Of a stretch of DNA of 64,000 nt, positions 28,347 through 36,632 are shown in pieces. The translations under genes were made by a program, and so were the position numbers. The first letter of the stretch is position 1, and every line of letters starts with the position of its first letter. The stretch spans positions 310,001 to 374,000 of the forward strand of contig NZ_JAFLVT010000008.1 of assembly GCF_017316025.1 (NCBI RefSeq). Reading direction: 5' to 3'. The notes below the pieces were generated by a model that was given only the letters and a program-made list of their open reading frames with translations, did no database searches and was not told where the DNA came from. Source of the DNA: Candidatus Enterococcus myersii (GTDB taxonomy: Bacteria > Bacillota > Bacilli > Lactobacillales > Enterococcaceae).

Positions 28347-30545
28347 ATGAGGAATACAATATACAAAAAGATTTTTTTCTCTTTTTCCATCATTATTGTT
28401 TTATATACAGTTTTATTACTTTTTGTTTTTATTTCCAAAGAATTGAGCCGTCAGCGTTATGAGTCTGCCGTTGAGGTAGAGTTCTATTTGGAAAGAGAAG
28501 GTGCACGGATTGATTCACAGATTGAGACGGCAATTGATTCAACACAAATGTTAGCCGACAATAAAAAGATCCAAGAATTAGCCAATGTAAAACAAAATAA
28601 TTATGCATTATTTTCAGATATTTTCGACCAAATGAAAGATAATCTTTTTTCAGGCTATCAGTTAGGTTATAATCTCGGAATCACACAAGGGATAAATCAA
28701 AAAGTTGTAGGATTGAATGGTTATTTTGATTTTGATGATTATTTAAGTTTTATTGGGATACCCAAGGACAATCCTGAAATTCAAGAATTTTTTAATGATG
28801 ATGATCGGTATAGAATTCGTATTATTACCGTAAATCAAAGTATTTATCTACTAAGAAAAATTTATCAAGCAGATAATCCAGCTTCGTTATATTTTATTGT
28901 AAATTGGGATAAGCAGCGCCTTCACGCACAAGAAAATATTAATGAGTTAGGAAAGTTATACTTTCAAGATTCAGAGGCGAGCAAAAAGAACCTTGGAGAT
29001 GGGATTAGTATATTATCTTCTTTAGTTCCGATAAAGCCACAAAAATCAAATCTAATTGGACATAAAGTAGAGTCAGATAATTCTATTTTTTGGAAGTTTT
29101 CCAACATCGTTCCTTCGTTGGCTTATGTCTATATTGTGCCGCAAAAGAACTTAAGTCGTTTACCCTTAGATACTGTGTGGGTTATTGTCGCTGTTTTAGT
29201 TGCCTCTTTGTTGTTGGGTTCATTACTGACGCTATATTTTAGTCGAACGAATTATCGTCCTTACCGCAAAATAATCTCAGAAATTCAACATGATGATAGC
29301 GGTAGCGTAAACGTGGAAATTCTATTGAAAAAAATTGAAGATTTAAAAACGGGTCGTGCGGACTATGATCGCTTTCAAGCATCAAATATTGAAGACATTA
29401 GAGAAATGTTTTTCAAAAATGTTTTACTTGGGAAATATCCACCTAATGATCTTCAAAGAATCGCTTCTAGTGTGGGGTTAGAGTCACTAAAATCAGGTGG
29501 TTTAATTGCAATTTTAACGATTAAGGGACGTTCAACAGATGAAGAGAACTTAAAAGAAAGAGAGCTGCTAAAAGCACGACAAAGGATTATTGAATATGGG
29601 ACAGATACGAAAAATATTAAGTTATACGTCCAACCGATTGATTCCGGACGATTTGCTTTAATTTATTCTACGAAAGAACAAGCGGGGGTCTTAAGGAGAA
29701 TTGAAGATTTACGTAACCTCTTGGCAAATAATCTTCATTTAGAAAGTCAGTTTTTCCTATCAGTTCCATTTGATACGATTACAGATTTTGCATCGGTTTT
29801 TAGAGACGTTTTTAGTTTAAATACAGACAGCTTATTTAAACCTGAACAAATTATTATTAATCGTTCTCTAGATAAAGGCAATGACTTTGTTTACTCTGTT
29901 GAAGCTGAGCAGAGACTTGTCCATCTTGTTAAAGCGCGAAAAATTGAGGAAGCACGTAATCTGGTTGAGAATATTTTACGAACAAATTACATTGAAAAAA
30001 GACTTACGACCCATGCGTTAGAAGATTTAAAGCAGTCTTTAATTAATACAATAAAACGAATTACGCAATTGTTGGGTGTAGATTTTGCTGATTTCTATAC
30101 GAATAATCAAACACTATTTGAACAGCTAATTAGTACAGATTCCAAAGAGCTCTATAGAGTGTTTTTGACATTATTCCAAGAAGTATTTACTGCTGCCAAA
30201 GAGAGCGAAGAAGAGGCGCAAGATATTATAAAACGTGTGCTGGAATATATTGATATAAATTATAAAGAGGATCTATCTCTATCTGATTTAGCTGAAAACT
30301 TTAAATTAACAGAATCCTATTTGTCTCGTCTAATTAAAGAAGGAACAGGGATTACATTCAAGAGTTATTTGAATCAATTGAAAGTAAATTATGCGAAAAA
30401 ATTATTAATGGAGAAAAAAATGAAAGTTAATGAAGTTGCTGAGTCTGTAGGAGTCAAGAATGTCAACACATTCATTCGCATGTTTAAGCAATATGAAGGT
30501 GTCACACCAGGCAAATATCAAACTTATGGCAATGAAGAAAAATAA
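28347..30545 (+). CDS. Membrane-anchored AraC-family regulator
   Basis: The 732-residue protein has a transmembrane helix near residues 9-29, an extracytoplasmic sensor region of about 230 residues, and a second helix near 270-295. A cytoplasmic linker follows, and a C-terminal AraC-type double helix-turn-helix (about 630-728) contains LSDLAENFKLTESYLSRLIKEGTG-like and VAESVGVKNVNTFIRMFKQYEGVTP-like elements. This one-component design is common in Firmicutes next to ABC-sugar and glycosidase genes. It most likely senses an extracellular mannoside, perhaps with the binding protein, and activates the upstream operon. GGGGGTG precedes the ATG. Confidence 0.88.
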   Translation: MRNTIYKKIFFSFSIIIVLYTVLLLFVFISKELSRQRYESAVEVEFYLEREGARIDSQIETAIDSTQMLADNKKIQELANVKQNNYALFSDIFDQMKDNLFSGYQLGYNLGITQGINQKVVGLNGYFDFDDYLSFIGIPKDNPEIQEFFNDDDRYRIRIITVNQSIYLLRKIYQADNPASLYFIVNWDKQRLHAQENINELGKLYFQDSEASKKNLGDGISILSSLVPIKPQKSNLIGHKVESDNSIFWKFSNIVPSLAYVYIVPQKNLSRLPLDTVWVIVAVLVASLLLGSLLTLYFSRTNYRPYRKIISEIQHDDSGSVNVEILLKKIEDLKTGRADYDRFQASNIEDIREMFFKNVLLGKYPPNDLQRIASSVGLESLKSGGLIAILTIKGRSTDEENLKERELLKARQRIIEYGTDTKNIKLYVQPIDSGRFALIYSTKEQAGVLRRIEDLRNLLANNLHLESQFFLSVPFDTITDFASVFRDVFSLNTDSLFKPEQIIINRSLDKGNDFVYSVEAEQRLVHLVKARKIEEARNLVENILRTNYIEKRLTTHALEDLKQSLINTIKRITQLLGVDFADFYTNNQTLFEQLISTDSKELYRVFLTLFQEVFTAAKESEEEAQDIIKRVLEYIDINYKEDLSLSDLAENFKLTESYLSRLIKEGTGITFKSYLNQLKVNYAKKLLMEKKMKVNEVAESVGVKNVNTFIRMFKQYEGVTPGKYQTYGNEEK

Positions 30546-30652
30546 AAGTAAATATCACTGTGTCGTAAAAAAATATTATTTGTAGAAAGAAATTCTTTGA
30601 TTTTGTTACCGATCGATAGAAAGTAACGAGAATTAAAAATAGGAGCGTAAGT

Positions 30653-31108
30653 ATGGAAATAAGTGAATTTAATAGTATTACAGAGCAGCATTTAACCTTG
30701 TTATTAGAGGCTGATCCGGCAGAAAAAATAGTGAGAGACTATACAAAACGAGGGACAGCTTTTGAATTGCGACAAGAAGGGAAATTGGCAGGGGTTATCG
30801 TGTTATTGCCGACACGGCCGGAAACCGTTGAAATCATGAACGTAGCAGTTGCCAAACCATTTCGTAGACAAAAATTAGCACAAACGCTGTTAGGCCATGC
30901 TCTTTGGTGGAGTAAGAAAAATGGTTTTCGAACAGTTGAAATTGGTACCGGATCAACTGGGATGGAACAACTTTATCTGTATCAAAAATGTGGCTTTCGG
31001 ATGACCCATATTGAGCGTGACTTTTTTGTGCGCCATTATCCTGAAGAAATTATTGAAAATGGTCTGGTATTAAAAGATATGGTCCGTCTGGCCCAAGATA
31101 TAGAGTAA
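30653..31108 (+). CDS. GNAT family N-acetyltransferase
   Basis: This 151-residue acetyltransferase shows the core GNAT fold. The acetyl-CoA binding loop appears as VAKPFRRQKLAQTLLGHAL near residues 62-80, and YLYQKCGFR comes near the end. The substrate is unknown. It is followed by a second GNAT gene 15 bases downstream, so the pair is probably co-transcribed. An AGGAGCG site precedes the ATG. Confidence 0.88.
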   Translation: MEISEFNSITEQHLTLLLEADPAEKIVRDYTKRGTAFELRQEGKLAGVIVLLPTRPETVEIMNVAVAKPFRRQKLAQTLLGHALWWSKKNGFRTVEIGTGSTGMEQLYLYQKCGFRMTHIERDFFVRHYPEEIIENGLVLKDMVRLAQDIE

Positions 31109-31123
31109 AAGGAGAGTTTAGTA

Positions 31124-31696
31124 TTGTTAGATAAATCAATTCCTTATAAAGAAGTTTGGATGAAACGCAAACTGACGCTGCCGATTTTAGCGGCAGCTTT
31201 GCCAAAGGGATTTTCATTTCAATTTTATCAAGTTGGTGATGAAAAAGCATGGAGCGAAATTGAAACGAGTGTTTTAGAATTTGAAAATACAACCGAAGCA
31301 ATGCGCTATTTCAAACGTACCTTTGCGCCCTACAAAGAAAAGTTAGCGCAGCAGATGTTGTTTGTGGTCGATCCCAATGGTAAAAAAGTTGCAACCTGTA
31401 CGGCGTGGCAAAAAGAAATTCAAGGGCAAAGTTATCCTTTATTTCATTGGTTGGCAGTTGATCCTAAGTATCAGGGACTAGGACTGGCAAAAGCATTGGT
31501 GGCACGGATATTGCAAATTTTTCAAACCATGATGCCAGAAGAAGCGACAATTTATCTGCATACACAAACGTGGAGTCACGATGCTATTGGCTTGTATGAA
31601 AAATTTGCCTTTTCCTTAATGGCAGAAGATCTTGATGGCACAGTTAATGATGATTACCCAGCGGTTATAGAAATATTAAATCGTTTAAGAAAATAG
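31124..31696 (+). CDS. GNAT family N-acetyltransferase
   Basis: The second GNAT enzyme (190 aa) has WLAVDPKYQGLGLAKALVARIL as the acetyl-CoA loop near residues 108-129 and a C-terminal GLYEKFAFSL. It starts at TTG 31124 with AAAGGAGAG about eight bases before. The N-terminal 90 residues are unlike the first GNAT, so the pair is not a recent duplication. The substrate is unknown. Confidence 0.86.
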   Translation: MLDKSIPYKEVWMKRKLTLPILAAALPKGFSFQFYQVGDEKAWSEIETSVLEFENTTEAMRYFKRTFAPYKEKLAQQMLFVVDPNGKKVATCTAWQKEIQGQSYPLFHWLAVDPKYQGLGLAKALVARILQIFQTMMPEEATIYLHTQTWSHDAIGLYEKFAFSLMAEDLDGTVNDDYPAVIEILNRLRK

Positions 31697-31763
31697 ACGT
31701 TTTCGTTTTTTATATAGAAATTTTAAGCTACAAAAAAAGAAGAACAGGTAAGGAGGAAAGAAA

Positions 31764-32267
31764 ATGAGGGAATTGACGTTTGTTAAAAGTGCTGAAGAGG
31801 ACAAAGTATGCCAAGTTTTAGAAAATAAAAAGGAAGTTTATTTTCTGTCAGAGGTTTTGACCTTGCCTACACGTAAAAGATACCGACTGTGTAACACTGA
31901 TGGGCAAGAATTAGGGGAAATAAAGCGCAAACGCTATAGCATGGGGTATATCGACTTACCACGGCTGTTTTTGAAACTAAGAGCCTATAATGAAATTAGT
32001 ATCGTCAAAGATATGAAAAATTTCCGTACGAGTTATGAAATTAAAGGAGAAAGTTTAGCACTTACGGGAACATTTTTAGGAGATAGCTTTGCTATCATTA
32101 AAGGTGTAGAAAAAATTGCAACAGTGCAAGTTGGCAAAGAAAAAGAAGCCTATACTTTTACAGTTCAAGTATTAAAAGAGAACTTTGAAACCTTGATTGT
32201 CGGTTTTGTAACCCTCTTAATCTTTGTATATGATCATGAGAATGTTAAATTAGAGCAAAGCGAGTAA
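31764..32267 (+). CDS. Tubby-like/LURP-one-related (YxjI-type) protein
   Basis: This 167-residue protein has alternating short beta segments (YFLSEVLTLPTRKRYRLCNTDGQELGEIKRK and later ALTGTFLGDSFAIIKG) and one hydrophobic C-terminal helix (LIVGFVTLLIFVY). The pattern resembles the LURP-one-related/tubby C-terminal-like fold seen in Bacillus YxjI, but I identify it only by overall look. The function is unknown. TAAGGAGGAAAG precedes the ATG. Confidence 0.5.
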   Translation: MRELTFVKSAEEDKVCQVLENKKEVYFLSEVLTLPTRKRYRLCNTDGQELGEIKRKRYSMGYIDLPRLFLKLRAYNEISIVKDMKNFRTSYEIKGESLALTGTFLGDSFAIIKGVEKIATVQVGKEKEAYTFTVQVLKENFETLIVGFVTLLIFVYDHENVKLEQSE

Positions 32268-32360
32268 CACGCATTAGCGACATATGATTTAGCAGTGACA
32301 GAAAAAAGCATTTTGTTGCATTTTTTTAGCTGCAATAAAAGATAAACTGCCACACAAAAA

Positions 32361-32404
32361 AACAGGAACTGCCTACTTTTTGTAAGGCAGTTCCTGTTTT
32401 TTCT
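32361..32404. terminator. Terminator downstream of the LURP-like gene
   Basis: AACAGGAACTGCCT (32361-32374) and AGGCAGTTCCTGTT (32385-32398) form a perfect 14-bp stem, with A-tract before and T-tract after. It can stop both rightward transcription and leftward transcription from the small gene at 32563. The stretch 32405-32562 shows nothing I recognise. Confidence 0.92.
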
Positions 32405-32562
32405 GACGCAATAGTTAGGGGGCTAGTGCGTACTTTTGAAATGTTTCATTTCAAATACCAGCTCTTTAAAAAAATACAAGAATCAGTCTCTGATAAAGAG
32501 CATCAAAATACAAATTTCTGAGATTTTGCAAAAGAGCTAAGCGGTATTTTCTGCATTTATAA

Positions 32563-32727
32563 TTATCTACTCAAGGCATGACGAAGTACTTGTTTTTGCC
32601 AAGCATTTTCGTAATGAGCCAATTGTTCATGGTAGCTGCGACTTCCTTTTTGAATCCGGACTTGCATGAATTTGATCAAGAGTAAAAATGCGGTGATGAT
32701 ACTAAATAAAATAATAAATTGTAACAT
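32563..32727 (-). CDS. Small single-pass membrane protein (54 aa), unknown
   Basis: A 54-residue protein is preceded by a perfect AGGAGGTGAGG ribosome binding site. It has an N-terminal hydrophobic helix (LQFIILFSIITAFLLLI) and a basic, His/Gln-rich cytoplasmic tail. It is divergent from the Crp/Fnr gene and shares its upstream region, which contains the ACATATGT palindrome, so it may be a target of that regulator. I do not recognise the family. Confidence 0.7.
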   Translation of the reverse strand: MLQFIILFSIITAFLLLIKFMQVRIQKGSRSYHEQLAHYENAWQKQVLRHALSR

Positions 32728-32777
32728 CTTCCTCACCTCCTGAAACTAGTTTAGCGTCTTTTAGTTTTATCCATATA

Positions 32778-32788
32778 GGACATATGTC
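32778..32788. promoter_or_regulatory. Palindrome GGACATATGTC, candidate operator 1
   Basis: GACATATGTC is a perfect 10-bp palindrome in the 89-base gap between the small leftward gene and the Crp/Fnr gene. The same core occurs directly after the Crp/Fnr gene, which makes a regulatory role likely. Confidence 0.6.
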
Positions 32789-32816
32789 ATAATGAAAGTG
32801 ATTGGAGGCGGATACA

Positions 32817-33476
32817 TTGCAAAAAAAGTCGCTAAATGTTAAACAAGAACAAATTTTGGCAGAATGGAATTTAGCAAAAGACCATTTACGAGGGTGTGAG
32901 TTGTGGCAATTTGAACAAAGAGAAACCATCATTACCCAAGGTGCGTTGTTGGATCGCTTGCTTTTTGTTTTATCCGGCAAAGCGAAAGTTTGTACCTTAG
33001 CTGATAATGGCAAAAATTTGGTTTTAGCCTACTATATTTCTGAAGGTATTATTGGCGATATGGAGTTTGCTATGAGAAAAGATGAGGCGGAAACGACAAT
33101 GGTGGCATTGTCTGATTTTCAGTGTATTGCCCTGCCGATTTTGCCCAATGAAGCCTATTTACGACAGAATAGTCTTTTTATGAACACAATGGCACAAGGC
33201 TTGGCCGAAAAACTACAGCTTAGTTCGGAAAATTTTTTATCGGCGGCTTTTTATCCAGGAAAACAGCGTCTATGTGATTATATCCTGCAATCGGCATATA
33301 AAAATTTCTTTAGCGATAATCTAACCGATGTGGCGGCGACAATTGGAATGAGCTACCGTCATATGTTTCGTTTGCTAAATGATTTAATAACAAATGGTGT
33401 TTTAACAAAAGTTGGCAATGGCTACGAAATTTTACAGCCGGACCAATTGCAGCGTTTTGCGAAAGGATATTTATAG
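32817..33476 (+). CDS. Crp/Fnr-family transcriptional regulator (YeiL-like)
   Basis: The 219-residue protein has a cyclic-nucleotide-binding-type beta-roll (about 25-130, with TIITQGALLDRLLFVLSGKAKV as its start). A dimerisation helix and a C-terminal winged helix (TDVAATIGMSYRHMFRLLNDLI) follow. I see no cysteine cluster typical of an Fnr iron-sulfur sensor, so the signal is unknown; the overall look is YeiL-like. It starts at TTG 32817, seven bases after GGAGGCGG. It is flanked on both sides by ACATATGT palindromes that are likely its own binding sites. Confidence 0.85.
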   Translation: MQKKSLNVKQEQILAEWNLAKDHLRGCELWQFEQRETIITQGALLDRLLFVLSGKAKVCTLADNGKNLVLAYYISEGIIGDMEFAMRKDEAETTMVALSDFQCIALPILPNEAYLRQNSLFMNTMAQGLAEKLQLSSENFLSAAFYPGKQRLCDYILQSAYKNFFSDNLTDVAATIGMSYRHMFRLLNDLITNGVLTKVGNGYEILQPDQLQRFAKGYL

Positions 33477-33478
33477 TG

Positions 33479-33490
33479 GGACATATGTCC
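33479..33490. promoter_or_regulatory. Palindrome GGACATATGTCC, candidate operator 2
   Basis: A perfect 12-bp palindrome begins three bases after the Crp/Fnr stop codon and shares GGACATATGTC with the site upstream of the gene. It is positioned to control the next gene at 33594. Confidence 0.6.
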
Positions 33491-33593
33491 TAGTGATAGA
33501 AAAAATTTTAGCGAGCTTTTAAAAGCGCATTGATTGTCCTCAAGTTACATTCCAGCTAAAATAAAAGCAAAGAAAAAAGATGGAGGCGTTAGG

Positions 33594-34364
33594 ATGGACT
33601 TGGAATTGGCGGTAAAACTTACAGAGGATTTAAGAGAAATCTATTGGGAAAAATGGCAAAGCCACTTGTATTTTGTACCAACAAAGAAGATTTTGCCTAA
33701 AGTGGAGCGGGGAATTTATATAACGACAGAAGAAAGACAGGTTAAGACAATAGAGCTTACGGCTCCAAAGTCAGTCACCCAGCCAACGATTGTCATTGAG
33801 GTGCCTTGGGAAATCGAGCCAGTGCTTTTATTGCAACATTTAGTAAATGTTTGGGAAGAAAATGGCTTAGAAGTCATCACGAAAGCCCCGACTGAAAAAA
33901 TTCCAAGTAATCAATATGATAACCTTGCAACATTTCAGTTGGATCTTTTTTCTGTCTTTAATTTTTTAGGCTATCCAATGGCCAAAGTGAAGAAAAAACC
34001 GGCCAAAGCACAACACCGCTGGAATAAAAAAGTCAGTGACATCACGTTTCACATTAACCATGAGGGCGCTACAGGAGAGGCAATTTGGCGTAAGCGTAAT
34101 GAATTGGTCTTATTAAAAGGAGCGAAATTAAAAGCCGAAGCACCTTTGAATAAAGATGGTAGCGTAGGATTTGCGGTACGTTTTACCAATCAATTACGGG
34201 ATGAAAATGCAGATAAGGTGAAAGACTTTACGACGATTGCAGATATTGTTTTTAAAAGTGTGAATGAGTTGGGCAATTTTTTATATTTTGCCGGTACCAA
34301 TAGTTGGTTGGTGCTAAAAGATGATGAGGGCAACACCATTGATAGTTATACGGTGGTAAAATAG
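33594..34364 (+). CDS. Uncharacterised 256-aa cytosolic protein
   Basis: I do not recognise this family. The protein is soluble and charged, with a basic central stretch ([18 protein letters not shown]). Its C-terminal domain begins [20 protein letters not shown] and ends in [20 protein letters not shown] 33594 has GGAGG nine bases upstream; an earlier in-frame start at 33534 has no ribosome binding site. It lies behind a palindrome shared with the Crp/Fnr gene and 16 bases before the DUF2200 gene, so these two may form an operon. Confidence 0.75.
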   Translation: MDLELAVKLTEDLREIYWEKWQSHLYFVPTKKILPKVERGIYITTEERQVKTIELTAPKSVTQPTIVIEVPWEIEPVLLLQHLVNVWEENGLEVITKAPTEKIPSNQYDNLATFQLDLFSVFNFLGYPMAKVKKKPAKAQHRWNKKVSDITFHINHEGATGEAIWRKRNELVLLKGAKLKAEAPLNKDGSVGFAVRFTNQLRDENADKVKDFTTIADIVFKSVNELGNFLYFAGTNSWLVLKDDEGNTIDSYTVVK

Positions 34365-34380
34365 CTCGGAAAGGACAGTT

Positions 34381-34731
34381 ATGTCAGAGAAAATTTTTAC
34401 CATGTCTGTTGCTAAAGTATATCCCTTATATGTAAAAAAAGCAGAACGCAAAGGCCGCAGTAAAGCTGAAGTGGATGAAATTATCATGTGGCTGACAGGC
34501 TTTGACAAAGAACAATTAGCTAGGGAGATACAAAATGATACCGATTTTGAAAACTTCTTTTTAAAAGCGCCACAACTTAATCCAGCAGCAACTTCCATTA
34601 AAGGTGTGATTTGTGGCGTACGAGTGGAAGAAATAAAAAACCCTTTGATGCAAAAAATTCGCTATTTAGATAAGTTAGTTGATGAACTGGCAAAAGGTAA
34701 AGCGATGGATAAAATTTTACGTAGCAATTGA
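34381..34731 (+). CDS. DUF2200 family protein
   Basis: The 116-residue protein matches the DUF2200 pattern as I know it: an N-terminal [25 protein letters not shown] stretch, given by its start and end, then [11 protein letters not shown], and a C-terminal [17 protein letters not shown]. The function of the family is unknown. GGAAAGGA precedes the ATG. It probably shares a transcript with the gene before it. Confidence 0.82.
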   Translation: MSEKIFTMSVAKVYPLYVKKAERKGRSKAEVDEIIMWLTGFDKEQLAREIQNDTDFENFFLKAPQLNPAATSIKGVICGVRVEEIKNPLMQKIRYLDKLVDELAKGKAMDKILRSN

Positions 34732-34801
34732 GGAAAGCAAACCTTTTTAACCAGATAACTTTGCGTATCCAATGTATTGTGTTAAATTTCATGCAGTAAA
34801 C

Positions 34802-34915
34802 ATAGTCTGGGACATAACTCAAAAAGTTATGTCCCAGACTATTCGTATCTGAATAAACGATGGAATCAGCAGCAACTCCTCGGAGTTAGACGCTTCTGTT
34901 CCAACCTCTTTTTTT
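34802..34915. repeat. Structured intergenic element with 18-bp perfect hairpin
   Basis: ATAGTCTGGGACATAACT (34802-34819) and AGTTATGTCCCAGACTAT (34825-34842) are perfect complements around CAAAA. A second structure follows: GGAATCAGCAGC pairs with GCTTCTGTTCC around an inner AACTCC/GGAGTT hairpin, ending in a T-run at about 34910. This resembles a multicopy intergenic element that I recall from enterococcal and staphylococcal genomes. It may act as a terminator or encode a small RNA. Confidence 0.75.
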
Positions 34916-34955
34916 GCTATACTAAAAAAATACTTTAGTTTAAGGCGGGGATAGG

Positions 34956-35471
34956 ATGAAAATTGCAATTTTAGGTTATTCTGGTAGCGGTAAGTCGACT
35001 TTAGCCGCCTATTTAGGCAAGCAGTATGGTATTAGTTACCTGCATTTAGATCAAGTGCAGTTCACTGACAACTGGCAAACGCGTCCAGAAACTGTTGCCA
35101 AAGAGATTGTCGAAGATTTTATGGGAAAACCAGATTGGATTATTGACGGCAATTATACCCGTTATTATCAAGCAGAACGTTTGAAACAGGCAGACCAAAT
35201 TGTACTCTTATTATTTTCCCGTTATGCCGCTCTTTGGCGGATATTTAAACGAACAGTGCGTTATCATGGTAAATCTAGACCGGATATGGCAGCTAACTCT
35301 CCAGAACATTTTAGTTGGGAATTTTTCTGGTGGATTATCTGGAAAGGACGAACTTCGAATGTGAGAAAGCACTATCAAACCATTCAAAACCAATACCCAC
35401 AAAAGGTTATCGTTATTAAAAATCAGCAGCAATTAAATGCTTTTTATCGCCGGCCAAAAAATAGTGACTGA
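34956..35471 (+). CDS. P-loop kinase, DNA topology modulation protein FlaR-like
   Basis: The 171-residue protein begins with a Walker A motif GYSGSGKSTLA at residues 7-17, followed by YLHLDQVQF and DWIIDGNYTRY. This is the pattern of adenylate-kinase-like proteins annotated as topology modulation protein FlaR. The name is historical; the real substrate is not established. The basic C terminus contains RKHYQTIQNQYPQKVIVIKNQQQL-like sequence. GGCGGGGATAGG precedes the ATG. Confidence 0.8.
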   Translation: MKIAILGYSGSGKSTLAAYLGKQYGISYLHLDQVQFTDNWQTRPETVAKEIVEDFMGKPDWIIDGNYTRYYQAERLKQADQIVLLLFSRYAALWRIFKRTVRYHGKSRPDMAANSPEHFSWEFFWWIIWKGRTSNVRKHYQTIQNQYPQKVIVIKNQQQLNAFYRRPKNSD

Positions 35472-35526
35472 CAATCATAGTTTGAATGTAATCGTCTAGA
35501 GTTAATTCAAACTATGATTTGTCACG
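35469..35526. terminator. Convergent-gene hairpin
   Basis: TGACAATCATAGTTTGAAT (35469-35487) pairs with ATTCAAACTATGATTTGTCA (35505-35524) with one bulged base. It starts at the stop codon of the FlaR-like gene and lies before the end of the leftward anti-sigma gene. T-tracts are short, so it is a long-stem separator more than a classical terminator. Confidence 0.65.
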
Positions 35527-35537
35527 ATTTCAATGAT

Positions 35538-36632
35538 TTATTCTTCTGGTGGATAAGTAAATCCGGGCAGCTGCCCACTTTGACTGGTGAGGGGAAAGAC
35601 ATCTACTTTAGTTACAGTGGCGCTTTTTACCGCGTCATCTGTTAAAATCTTTTCTAATTCAAAGGCGGGTAAATATAGGGTTACGCCATATATTTTGAGG
35701 CCATTTTTGTTCACATCTGCTAAAACATTTTTTAACGTCGCAGCTTGAATTTTACTAGGGTCTTGTGCTAGAAAGCTCTCGTTTTTGATTAAGTATTGCA
35801 GTAATGATTTAAAATGGGTGGTTTGGCGTTTTTCTTCTGACCATTGATTTTGCTTTGTGTCAGCTAGGTGGCTAACCAATAAGGGAAAATCATCATTTAA
35901 TTGCTTTTCATTTTTAATGCCGACGCCAATACCCGAAAAGCCGCCAGCAGGATTAAACCCTACGACAACAGGGTTATTCGTGTCATCAATTGTCTTTTGT
36001 GAAGGGCGCACAGCCTGCCACAATGTATTCACGTTATTAGTATTGAGTTTTAGCCACTCTTGGTAGGCGCTAATACTTTTATCTGCTTTAAAAACAAGAT
36101 TGACATTTACATAGGTGCTTTTTGGCAGAGGCTTGATATTTTCTCTCAGATTGCTTTTTGCAAGAGCGGTATCAGCTTTGACAACTTTTGTGTCAGCTAG
36201 TTGGTTTGAAGGGAGCATTTCTTGGCTAAATGTGGGCGTGAAATAATGAAAGTCAGAATTATTCAAGTAAAGTTTATTCCGCTTAATTTCAAATGTCTTA
36301 GTACCGATTGTTTGGTTGCTGTATTTAGAGCGATAGGTTTCGTTGATTTGATAAGTTCCAATTCCTGTTTGTTCCATCGTCAAATCCGTCATGTCATAAT
36401 CTGGGATTGTCAATTCATTATAAATTTGGCGATCGAAAATATACTGGTTACCTTCTACATAGGCGTTTTGACCAGTTGGATTATAAAAGAATTGATTCAA
36501 AACTTTGGGTACTGCTAAAAATAGTAGGATCGTCACAAGCACCGCACTAAAAACAAGCAGTATTCCCCGGCGATGATTTTTTTGTTGTATTTTTTTTTGC
36601 ACTTTTTCAAAATCAAAATTTTGTTGGGTCAT
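35538..36632 (-). CDS. Membrane anti-sigma factor (Sigma_reg_N/Sigma_reg_C type)
   Basis: The 364-residue protein has an N-terminal cytoplasmic stretch of about 25 residues, one transmembrane helix (GILLVFSAVLVTILLFLAV) and a large extracytoplasmic domain. The layout and C-terminal domain (LYLPAFELEKIL, TKVDVFPLT) fit the sigma-factor-regulator family that holds an ECF sigma factor at the membrane. Its start overlaps the end of the sigma gene by 20 bases, so the two are co-produced. The signal that relieves inhibition is unknown. Confidence 0.82.
   Translation of the reverse strand: MTQQNFDFEKVQKKIQQKNHRRGILLVFSAVLVTILLFLAVPKVLNQFFYNPTGQNAYVEGNQYIFDRQIYNELTIPDYDMTDLTMEQTGIGTYQINETYRSKYSNQTIGTKTFEIKRNKLYLNNSDFHYFTPTFSQEMLPSNQLADTKVVKADTALAKSNLRENIKPLPKSTYVNVNLVFKADKSISAYQEWLKLNTNNVNTLWQAVRPSQKTIDDTNNPVVVGFNPAGGFSGIGVGIKNEKQLNDDFPLLVSHLADTKQNQWSEEKRQTTHFKSLLQYLIKNESFLAQDPSKIQAATLKNVLADVNKNGLKIYGVTLYLPAFELEKILTDDAVKSATVTKVDVFPLTSQSGQLPGFTYPPEE

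Noticed and set aside
32405-32562. Search for a gene or RNA in the gap after the 32361 terminator
   Set aside because: No frame with a start signal and no stable hairpin stands out; only short AT-rich repeats such as AAGAGC are present.
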